A stretch of 5,624 bases of DNA from Candidatus Desantisbacteria bacterium CG2_30_40_21. Lineage in GTDB: Bacteria > UBA9089 > CG2-30-40-21. Location of the stretch: assembly GCA_001873945.1 (NCBI GenBank), contig MNYI01000150.1, positions 1 to 5,624 of the forward strand. The letters run 5' to 3'. Positions 1 to 5,574 of the stretch are shown here, piece after piece; position 1 is the stretch's first letter, and each line of letters begins with the position of its first letter. The position numbers and the translations under genes were made by a program. The notes under the pieces are model-generated. The model was given only the letters and a program-made list of their open reading frames with translations, did not search any database and was not told the DNA's origin.

Positions 1-97
1 AGTTGATGGGTTGATAAGTGGATGAATTGATAGGAAATGTTTATGAATTATGAATCTGTGTTCCTTTAACCTATAAACTCATCAACCTATCAACTTA
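1..97. repeat. Imperfect inverted repeat of GTTGAT-type units
   Basis: The left arm (1-34) is made of degenerate 8-9 bp units such as GTTGATGG, GTTGATAAG and TTGATAGG. The right arm (about 68-97) is its imperfect reverse complement. The reverse complement of 79-96 matches positions 1-18 at 16 of 18 bases, and the 'TTGATAGG' end of the left arm matches again near 70-77. The loop is about 33 bp. No coding frame is evident. It lies just downstream of the minus-strand TPR gene, so its transcript could fold into a hairpin there, but there is no T-run of a classical terminator. It looks like a dispersed intergenic repeat, and its left end may continue beyond the window. Confidence 0.6.
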
Positions 98-101
98 TGT
101 G

Positions 102-116
102 TTCTCCGTGGTGAAT
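102..116. repeat. Short copy of the CACCACGGAGA intergenic repeat motif
   Basis: The sequence TTCTCCGTGGTGAAT has the same two ends as the longer motif at 5518-5548, which starts TTCTCCGTG and ends GTGGTGAAT, in the same orientation. It lacks the central part. It sits between the GTTGAT inverted repeat and the end of the TPR gene. I read it as a reduced copy of the same repeat family, so both intergenic ends of the window carry it. At 15 bp a chance match is possible but unlikely. Confidence 0.5.
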
Positions 117-152
117 TACTTTACCTGAGTAGTTACAAAAGACAAACCTCAA

Positions 153-2495
153 CTATTTCTTCTTCTTCTCCGCCTTCCCCCCTTTCTTTTTCTCCACCTT
201 AACCACCTGTCCCTTTCGCAAGCTCACACGATTGTGTGGTGATAATTGGTTTCTTCCAGAGATAGTAGTAATAATCCCCTGGGAGGTACTATTGTTTACC
301 GTTATAATCTCTATCTCTGCTATTTTGTGCCCATCAGGATCAAGGGCATCACAGATAAAGGAGGGTTTTACCCCATGTTTTTCACCAAGATTAATGGTAA
401 CATTTGTTCTGTTTGAGCTAATTATTTCACCGTGAATAGGAAAGAAATTGGAAATATCCTGGCTGAGATAAGCTAAACACTTAGTTAAACGATCACTGTT
501 ACGGCTGACATGCAAGAACTTGCTTCCTTTCTTGAGCTTTTCACCCTTCAGGTTTAATAGTTGTGATTCAATACAAACCCTTCCCTTCTCCTCTTGTATC
601 TCACCAAAGAGAAGATAGCTTGCTTGAAGACTTCTTGCTAATTGGACAGCCTTCCGTAGATTATTTACTGTGTTTAATCCAGTATTGTCCATTTGGGTCT
701 GGATATTTTTTATAGCTACAGGACTGATAGTAAACGAATTAGCCAACAATTCTTCTATAATCTCTTCAGCTATTTTGTCAATCTCTAAGTGTACTGGATT
801 TTTTGCCGAAAAGATAACCGCCACCCTTCTTTTCTTAACATCAGGAAGTAAAGGACTGACAGGGGATGTCGTTTTTTGTTTCCAGCCCATTTCTATTTCA
901 TCTTTTGCCTCCATATTTTCTGGATCCAGCTCAACTACCTTTTTCAATTCCTCAATTGACTCAGGCAATAGCCCTTGCCCTTTATAATATTTTGCCAACC
1001 CTAACCTTACCGGTACGCTTTGAGGATTAAGCTGTTTAGCCTTTTTGTACTCATATTCAGCCAGAATAGTATTGCCAAGCCCAAGATATTGCTGTGCCAT
1101 CTCAAGGTGTCTTTTTGAGCAATCATTCCGCAGTGGGGTTCCAACCCGTTGCCAATCAAGGTCTAATATCCCTTTTTCCAGGATATGCCAACACATCTCA
1201 TCTGCGGAATCCTTTTGACATGCCTTAGTGGCTGCACGCACGCACCCCTTATAGCCACCCATCCCTTTGTAAGCTATAGAAAGCTGGTAATAGGCTATCT
1301 TGTCTGAAGGAGAAATTACTGTCAGTCTCTGGCAAAGTGGAATAGACTCCTTGTATCTTTTATGATTAAAATAAAGCCTGATAAGACGATTCAATGTATT
1401 GCAATATGAATCTAATGCCTTGTTTGATGGAACAAGCGTAGTTATCCTCTTGCAAAATGGAACTGCCTTTTCATACCTTTTTTTATCAAACACAAGGGTG
1501 ATAAGGTTTGTTAATGTGGCTAAGTATGCCTTAAATGTCTTTGAGGAAGGGGTAAGAGAGGTTAATTTTTGGCTGAGTGTAGCTGCATTTTTATCCATTC
1601 CATGATCAATAAGAAGGGCTATCATATTGCTCAATACAGAGCTGTATAATGGAATATCGTTATCTGAAGGGGTAGTTGAAATTATCTTCTGACAAAGCGG
1701 TCTAATTTTTTCATACATTCCCTGATTAGCATATATTTTTATTAATTGCTGCAATGCCGGCAGGAATAATGGGCCAAGGTTAACAATCTCCAGACATTCC
1801 CTTTCTGCATCCTTAATCAATCCCTTCTGCAAATACATCTCTGCCAGAGAAGACTTAACAAGTTTATTTCCGGGTTCAATCTCTTTTGCCTTTTTATAGT
1901 TTTCCAATGCTTTATCTGCATCGCGATATGATTCCCAATATATATTCCCGAGTTTAATAAATGCTGCGACATAGTTTGGATTTATTTTTACAGCTTGTTT
2001 GCCATGAGAGATTGCCCTTTCAAAATCACGCTTTTTTTGAAAAAGGGATGCCAGATTATAGTGGACTTCTGCATCAATGGGATTAATTTCCAATACTCTG
2101 GTATAACATTTCCATGCCTCTTTATATTTTTTCTGATACTTATAGACCATCCCTAATTTATTAAGGGCTTCAATATAATCTGGGTCTAACTCTAACGCCC
2201 TTTTAAGGCATTTTTCTGCCTTATCAAAAAGATTTAATCTCTGATAACATTTTCCAAGATTACAATAGGCTATTTTATGATATGGATTTAATTTAACAGT
2301 TCTTTGATAGGCAATAATTGCCTGTTGATAGTTTCCTTTTTGAAAATACTCATTCCCCTTAAGCATAGTTTCATTAGCTGCCCAGGAAAAACCAGACAAG
2401 GGAAAAGAGACAAGTAACCAACAGAGGCTAATAATTATAGTTACTTTTTTTAGCACTTGAGCAAAATATGTGTTATAAAAGCCAAAAAGATTCAT
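153..2495 (-). CDS. Exported TPR protein with CsgG/TolB-N-like and FlgT-C-like C-terminal domains
   Basis: This 780-residue protein is probably a periplasmic or envelope-attached scaffold. A Sec signal peptide is visible: a basic stretch near 16-17, a hydrophobic core at 18-31, and a likely cut after S-W-A at 39. Canonical 34-residue TPRs run from about 42 to 280, three 40-residue TPR variants occupy 281-400, another TPR covers 401-434, and two more cover about 462-529. Residues 556-660 begin RVAVIFSAKN and contain A-x-x-L-x-A-x-Y-L-L-F-G-E-I, the pattern of the CsgG/LpoB/FlgT-middle (TolB-N-like) fold. Residues 687-762 (INLGEKHGVK, IAEIEI) resemble the FlgT C-terminal beta domain. The last 14 residues are mostly lysine. 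The ATG is favoured by GAGGGAGGA five bases upstream, and the stop is TAG. The gene is divergent from the deacetylase gene. TPR and signal assignments are firm; the C-terminal domain names rest on motif recall. The specific function is unknown. Confidence 0.9.
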   Translation of the reverse strand: MNLFGFYNTYFAQVLKKVTIIISLCWLLVSFPLSGFSWAANETMLKGNEYFQKGNYQQAIIAYQRTVKLNPYHKIAYCNLGKCYQRLNLFDKAEKCLKRALELDPDYIEALNKLGMVYKYQKKYKEAWKCYTRVLEINPIDAEVHYNLASLFQKKRDFERAISHGKQAVKINPNYVAAFIKLGNIYWESYRDADKALENYKKAKEIEPGNKLVKSSLAEMYLQKGLIKDAERECLEIVNLGPLFLPALQQLIKIYANQGMYEKIRPLCQKIISTTPSDNDIPLYSSVLSNMIALLIDHGMDKNAATLSQKLTSLTPSSKTFKAYLATLTNLITLVFDKKRYEKAVPFCKRITTLVPSNKALDSYCNTLNRLIRLYFNHKRYKESIPLCQRLTVISPSDKIAYYQLSIAYKGMGGYKGCVRAATKACQKDSADEMCWHILEKGILDLDWQRVGTPLRNDCSKRHLEMAQQYLGLGNTILAEYEYKKAKQLNPQSVPVRLGLAKYYKGQGLLPESIEELKKVVELDPENMEAKDEIEMGWKQKTTSPVSPLLPDVKKRRVAVIFSAKNPVHLEIDKIAEEIIEELLANSFTISPVAIKNIQTQMDNTGLNTVNNLRKAVQLARSLQASYLLFGEIQEEKGRVCIESQLLNLKGEKLKKGSKFLHVSRNSDRLTKCLAYLSQDISNFFPIHGEIISSNRTNVTINLGEKHGVKPSFICDALDPDGHKIAEIEIITVNNSTSQGIITTISGRNQLSPHNRVSLRKGQVVKVEKKKGGKAEKKKK
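156..195. other. Pyrimidine-rich tract encoding the lysine-rich tail
   Basis: On the plus strand this stretch is almost pure C and T, with one G at 172. On the coding minus strand it is a purine run (AAG, GAG, AAA and GGG-type codons) that specifies the charged Lys/Gly/Glu tail of the TPR protein. Such a tract is prone to replication slippage, so the tail length may vary between strains. The basic tail could contact phospholipid, peptidoglycan or polyanions; that is inference. Confidence 0.5.
1296..1655 (-). repeat. Three consecutive 40-residue (120 bp) TPR-variant modules
   Basis: Residues 281-320, 321-360 and 361-400 of the TPR protein are exactly 40 residues each and align without gaps. 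Each ends in a similar helix-turn block: TLSQKLTSLTPSSKT, PFCKRITTLVPSNKA and PLCQRLTVISPSDKI. The preceding unit (about 243-280) ends similarly with PLCQKIISTTPSDND but is 38 long. The canonical TPR is 34 residues, so each module has an extra six residues, mostly in its first helix. The similarity also shows in the DNA, for example 'TGCAAAATGGAACT' against 'GGCAAAGTGGAATA' 120 bp apart. This points to tandem duplication inside the gene. Confidence 0.75.
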
Positions 2496-2500
2496 GAATA

Positions 2501-2509
2501 TCCTCCCTC
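2501..2509 (-). promoter_or_regulatory. Strong ribosome binding site of the TPR gene
   Basis: Read on the minus strand this is GAGGGAGGA, ending five bases before the ATG at 2495. It is close to the anti-Shine-Dalgarno complement and fixes the start, even though the signal-peptide n-region is then fairly long (about 17 residues). Confidence 0.8.
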
Positions 2510-2560
2510 ACTATACCCATCTTTCCTATTATTATTCTCTCCCATAGCTCACAACATATA

Positions 2561-2589
2561 AATATACACCAGAAACAAGATTTTGTCCA
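2561..2589 (-). promoter_or_regulatory. Candidate sigma70-type promoter of the TPR gene
   Basis: On the minus strand TGGACA (plus 2584-2589, five of six consensus bases) is followed after 17 bp by TATATT (plus 2561-2566, five of six). Transcription would begin near 2554, leaving a leader of about 58 bases before the ATG. The spacing is ideal, but the region is AT-rich, so a chance match cannot be excluded. Confidence 0.5.
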
Positions 2590-2674
2590 TCATTATTTTC
2601 AGGTTTTCATAAAAACTGCGTATGCAACTTTTTTTCTGGCTATCTTTCCACACCTTTTTATCACAAAATTGTTC

Positions 2675-2704
2675 TTGACAAATCATTCTTTTGTATTGTA
2701 TAAT
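2675..2704 (+). promoter_or_regulatory. Full-consensus sigma70-type promoter of the deacetylase-WD40 operon
   Basis: TTGACA at 2675-2680 and TATAAT at 2699-2704 both match the consensus exactly, with an 18 bp spacer. A start near 2711 would give a leader of about 50 bases before the deacetylase ATG. The leader is A-rich (2727-2743). It is the strongest regulatory signal in the window and suggests robust housekeeping-type transcription. No clear operator palindrome overlaps it. Confidence 0.8.
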
Positions 2705-2741
2705 AACCATTGGAGTTATTGAAGTTAACAAGAAACAAAAA

Positions 2742-2746
2742 AAGGA
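2742..2746 (+). promoter_or_regulatory. Weak, distant ribosome binding site of the deacetylase gene
   Basis: AAGGA lies 15 bases before the ATG at 2762, farther than the usual 5-9. No better Shine-Dalgarno match is nearer. No alternative in-frame ATG, GTG or TTG exists between the in-frame stop at 2726-2728 and 2762, so the start is still the best choice. Translation may be modest despite the strong promoter. Confidence 0.35.
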
Positions 2747-2761
2747 TGGCAGCTATTTATC

Positions 2762-3466
2762 ATGAATTACAATAACTATGTGCCGATATTAACATATCAT
2801 CGAATTGTTCCCATAAAACCATCTGTCCCGGGACATGGGATATGGGTATTGGTTGATAAGTTCAGGCAACAGATGAGGCTCCTGCATCAATTGGGATTTA
2901 ACACCATTTCTCTGGATATGCTTGCCTCTGGCGGGAAATTCCCCAAAAAACCAATCATTATCACCTTTGATGATGGCTATCAGGATAATTACATTTATGC
3001 CTTCCCTATCTTGAAACAGTACGGATTCACTGCAACTATATTTCTGGTAAGCGGACAGATTAGCGGGGTCAATCAATGGGATATAGGACATGGAGAAGAA
3101 CAATTGCCTCTGCTATCCATAGATGAGATACAAGATATGGCAAGATATGGCATCTCCTTTGGCGGACATACCGTAACCCATCCACACCTTTCACAATTAG
3201 ACAGGGATAAGGCATTTGAGGAAATAGTCCAGTGCAAGAAGGAGCTGGAAGAGATTGTTAAACAAGAGGTTACGGCTTTTTGCTATCCCTACGGCGAGTT
3301 TGACCATGAAGTAAAACAAATGGTCAAAAATGCCAGGTTCAAATATGCCTGTGCCTGCGATACAGAGGTAGACGATCGTTATGAATTAAAACGGATACAG
3401 GTATTCCCAAAAACCGATTTGTTTGGCTTCTGGAGAAAAACTCAATGGTGGTATAAGAGAAATTAA
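2762..3466 (+). CDS. Polysaccharide deacetylase (NodB homology, CE4 family)
   Basis: This 234-residue enzyme should remove acetyl groups from N-acetylated sugars by divalent-metal-dependent hydrolysis. The family's motifs are present in order: VPILTYHRI at 7-15; TFDDGY at 68-73, with D70 the likely catalytic base and D71 a metal ligand; H136-x3-H140 followed by P141 in HTVTHPHL, the metal histidines; CYPYG at 174-178; and a late arginine (R211) in ELKRIQVF. The opening and the YPYG motif resemble short PgaB/IcaB-like deacetylases, so poly-N-acetylglucosamine or a lipid-linked glycan is a possible substrate; that is inference. No signal peptide or membrane segment is visible, which suggests cytoplasmic action or export by another route. 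It is first in a probable two-gene operon, 35 bp before the WD40 gene. The fold is very likely; the substrate is unknown. Confidence 0.92.
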   Translation: MNYNNYVPILTYHRIVPIKPSVPGHGIWVLVDKFRQQMRLLHQLGFNTISLDMLASGGKFPKKPIIITFDDGYQDNYIYAFPILKQYGFTATIFLVSGQISGVNQWDIGHGEEQLPLLSIDEIQDMARYGISFGGHTVTHPHLSQLDRDKAFEEIVQCKKELEEIVKQEVTAFCYPYGEFDHEVKQMVKNARFKYACACDTEVDDRYELKRIQVFPKTDLFGFWRKTQWWYKRN

Positions 3467-3501
3467 ACAATTACATTAAGGAATAGTGAGTAAATACAGA
3501 T

Positions 3502-5235
3502 ATGCGAATATTTATTATAGTTTTTGTCCTTATCATGAGCCTTATTAAAGCAGGAGAATGCTATGATGAGCCGTCTCTCCCTAATATTGAGTCAGTAGCC
3601 TTTAGCCCTGATGATAAATTTGTAGCAGCCACTGGATTGGATAAGGTTATCTATCTCTGGGAAACGACTACAGGTAAGCTCATTAAAACATTCAAGGGAC
3701 ATGCTGCATGGATCAAATGCCTTGCCTTTAGCCCGGATGGTAAATACCTTGCCTCAGGAAGCGTTGACAAAACAGTCCGCCTTTGGGATGTTGCCACAGG
3801 AAAGGTTGTGCAAATCTTTTATGGGCATAAATCATGGGTTTATTCCATTGCCTTTAGCCCTGATGGAAAATATATTTCCTCAGCTGGTGGAGAGGGGATT
3901 ATTCATATATGGGATATCACGGCTGACAGGATGATCAAAACCCTTAAGGGACATACCTCATGGGTTTATTCCATTGACTTCAGCCCTGATGGGAAATATC
4001 TTGTATCTGGTGGTGCAGATAAGTCTATATATTTATGGGAGTTAACTACCGGCAATATTATTAAAAAGTTTCAGGGAGAGGGAGCATCTCTGGCACATGA
4101 GTCTTCCGTATATTCAACCGTTTTCAGCTCTGATGGCAAATACATTATCTCTGGAAGCAGGGATGGAACCATAGGGCTATGGGCCGTAGCCACAGGAAAT
4201 CGCAGCAAGGTATTTAAGGGGTACCCAACAGATATTTATTGTGCTGCCTTTAGCAGTGATGGGGAACATATGATTACTGGCAGTTCAGATAAGCTTGTTC
4301 GATTATGGGATGTGCTTACTGGCAGACATCGCGGATATTTGCAAGGACATACAAACGATGTGATTGTCGTTGCTTTTAGCCCTGATGATAAATACATTGT
4401 CTCCGGCAGTGCAGATAAGACAATATGTATGTGGGATGCAGCCAGTGGTCAATTTATAAAAACATTTACAGGGCATAATGGGACGGTCATGTCTCTTACC
4501 TTTAGCCCAAATGGGAAATATCTTGTAAGCGGAGGGGCAGATAAAACGGTTCGTGTTTGGGATGTAGAAAGAGGGAAACAGATTGCTGCCTTTTCAGGGC
4601 ATTCTGATTCTGTTACAGCTGTTGCTTTTAGCCCTGATTCAAGATATGTTGCCTCAGGAAGCAAGGATAAGACCATCAAGCTATGGAAGATAGTAGACAA
4701 TAAGCTCATTCGTACATATACCGGGCATAGCGAAGATGTGTTAAGCCTTGCCTTTGACCCGGATGATGGTAGGTATCTCCTCTCTGGAAGTAGCGATAAT
4801 ACGGTACGGCTGTGGGTAACGCTTACCGGAGAATGCTATAAAACATGGACAAAGCATACAGAGGATGTAATATGTGTTGGATTTAGCCATGATACCAGAT
4901 TTATCATCTCTGGTTCAAGGGATAAGATAGTTCGGCTATGGGAGATAAAGACAGGCAAGCAGGTAAGGGAGCTAAAGGAATATGAATCATGGATATATTC
5001 TGCTCATCCTACACCAGACATGCGGTATATTGTCTCAGGCAGTCGAGATGGAAGTGTCCGCATCTGGGATGTAGCTACAGGCAAACAGGCAATGATTTTG
5101 AGGGGACATACAAATGATGTTACCTCTGTAGCTGTTACGAATGATGGAATGAATATTGTCTCTGGCAGTTCAGATGGTACAGTTCGATTATGGGATGTGG
5201 CTACAGGGAAAGAGGTAAGGATGTTCCAAAGGTAA
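3502..5235 (+). CDS. Exported WD40 beta-propeller protein with 13 repeats
   Basis: This 577-residue protein is almost entirely WD40 repeats and is probably a binding scaffold outside the cytoplasm. A hydrophobic segment at 3-14 with a short basic start looks like a Sec signal. C20 is preceded by glutamate, so it is not a standard lipobox. Thirteen repeats have their closing tryptophans at 53, 95, 137, 179, 227, 269, 311, 353, 395, 438, 480, 522 and 564. The period is 42, except for six extra residues in repeat 5 and one in repeat 10. Typical signatures are AFSPDGKYLASGS, DKTVRLWDVATG and GH. Repeat 12 (SAHPTPDMRY) and the lead-ins to repeats 6, 11 and 12 are degenerate. No enzymatic domain is attached, unlike many bacterial WD40 proteins. 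The ATG is the first in-frame start after a stop at 3487-3489; the Shine-Dalgarno is poor (AAGGA 19 bases off). It lies 35 bp after the deacetylase gene, probably in one operon. The ligand is unknown. Confidence 0.92.
   Translation: MRIFIIVFVLIMSLIKAGECYDEPSLPNIESVAFSPDDKFVAATGLDKVIYLWETTTGKLIKTFKGHAAWIKCLAFSPDGKYLASGSVDKTVRLWDVATGKVVQIFYGHKSWVYSIAFSPDGKYISSAGGEGIIHIWDITADRMIKTLKGHTSWVYSIDFSPDGKYLVSGGADKSIYLWELTTGNIIKKFQGEGASLAHESSVYSTVFSSDGKYIISGSRDGTIGLWAVATGNRSKVFKGYPTDIYCAAFSSDGEHMITGSSDKLVRLWDVLTGRHRGYLQGHTNDVIVVAFSPDDKYIVSGSADKTICMWDAASGQFIKTFTGHNGTVMSLTFSPNGKYLVSGGADKTVRVWDVERGKQIAAFSGHSDSVTAVAFSPDSRYVASGSKDKTIKLWKIVDNKLIRTYTGHSEDVLSLAFDPDDGRYLLSGSSDNTVRLWVTLTGECYKTWTKHTEDVICVGFSHDTRFIISGSRDKIVRLWEIKTGKQVRELKEYESWIYSAHPTPDMRYIVSGSRDGSVRIWDVATGKQAMILRGHTNDVTSVAVTNDGMNIVSGSSDGTVRLWDVATGKEVRMFQR
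3586..5232 (+). repeat. 126 bp tandem coding repeat array (13 WD40 units)
   Basis: The WD40 units are visible in the DNA as a 126 bp period. The closest pair is 3832-3873 and 3958-3999, which differ at only 3 of 42 bases and are exactly 126 bp apart. A second near-match lies seven units apart: the 18 bases GTTCGATTATGGGATGTG occur at 4297-4314 and 5182-5199, 885 bp apart (7 x 126 plus one extra codon in repeat 10). Such an array is prone to unit gain or loss by recombination. Confidence 0.8.
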
Positions 5236-5317
5236 AAAGTCTTGAAGTTCTGAAGTTGAACAACAAGGCAAAAAATTGTAACCGTTCACAGCCTATATTT
5301 TTAACACAGAGGACACA
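5236..5317. other. Gene-free region after the WD40 gene
   Basis: This short AT-rich stretch holds no supported gene. Position 5303-5320 (AACACAGAGGACACACAG) looks like a decayed copy of the ACGGAGAC-type repeat found just downstream. I see only weak stems here (for example GTTC/GAAC around 5256-5270), with no G+C-rich hairpin plus T-run, so no confident intrinsic terminator for the operon. Confidence 0.4.
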
Positions 5318-5574
5318 CAGCAATTCTAATTATGACATTTTTACCGCATAAACACATAACAACTCACCACGGAGACACGGAGACACGGAGACACAGAGGA
5401 AAATCGAAGGACAAATCTCTTATTTGAATGTGGCTGAACGCAGATTTTTGGAAATTTGAAGCATTATTCTGTGAATTTATAAAAATTTGCATTCCGTCAG
5501 CTTGTTTTTTTAAGTTATTCTCCGTGCCTCCGTGTCTCTGTGGTGAATCTGAAAATCCATAATGAGAATTGCTG
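5318..5574. repeat. Nested imperfect inverted repeat (foldback or MITE-like element)
   Basis: Three arm pairs are nested around one centre. Outer: 5318-5334 against 5558-5574, matching as reverse complements at 16 of 17. Middle: 5364-5391 against 5519-5546, matching at 26 of 28. Inner: 5433-5449 against 5481-5501, both reading GCTGA and then a CGCAGATTTTT-like run, with a 4 bp offset. The left arm contains about 20 extra bases between the outer and middle pairs. No open reading frame or transposase lies inside. The structure could be a non-autonomous mobile element, a REP/BIME-like intergenic repeat, or a bidirectional transcription stop after the WD40 gene. I cannot see clear target-site duplications at the ends. 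Confidence 0.65.
5369..5400. repeat. Tandem 8 bp repeat ACGGAGAC
   Basis: ACGGAGAC occurs three times head to tail (5369-5376, 5377-5384, 5385-5392), followed by the degenerate ACAGAGGA (5393-5400). The flank CACC before it completes the motif CACCACGGAGACACGGAG, which from memory is a recurrent intergenic repeat in many uncultured-bacterium genomes. The right arm of the surrounding inverted repeat holds the complementary form, TTCTCCGTGCCTCCGTGTC and following bases at 5518-5548, with about two units. Confidence 0.75.

Noticed and set aside
670..987. Antisense open frames across the TPR, deacetylase and WD40 genes (for example 670-987 plus and 4449-4709 minus)
   Set aside because: They lie inside well-supported genes on the opposite strand or in another frame, lack ribosome sites and domain content, and follow from the codon composition of the true gene.
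2569..2639. CCAGAAA (2569-2575) and TTTCTGG (2633-2639) as an operator-like inverted pair between the promoters
   Set aside because: Only 7 bp, widely spaced, and made of A/T-rich low-complexity sequence that recurs by chance in this region.
2549..2731. A 60-codon minus-strand frame in the divergent intergenic region
   Set aside because: It would start at TTG without a ribosome site, overlaps both promoter candidates, and has no recognisable domain. It is most likely a chance frame in AT-rich DNA.
2746..2775. A nine-residue leader frame (MAAIYHELQ) overlapping the deacetylase start out of frame
   Set aside because: The only purine-rich site (AAGGA, 2742-2746) abuts its ATG with no spacing, so it is unlikely to be translated. 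It would matter only if footprinting showed initiation there.
3502..3561. A lipoprotein signal in the WD40 protein ending at C20
   Set aside because: The residue before the cysteine is glutamate (A-G-E-C), which does not fit the lipobox requirement for a small residue at -1. An ordinary Sec signal is more likely.
5236..5300. Intrinsic terminator for the WD40 operon
   Set aside because: Only 4-6 bp stems are visible, with no following T-run. The palindrome downstream is a better candidate for stopping transcription.
5365..5548. A CRISPR array
   Set aside because: The repeated units are 8 bp and directly adjacent, or inverted, with no regular spacers of 25-40 bp and no cas genes.
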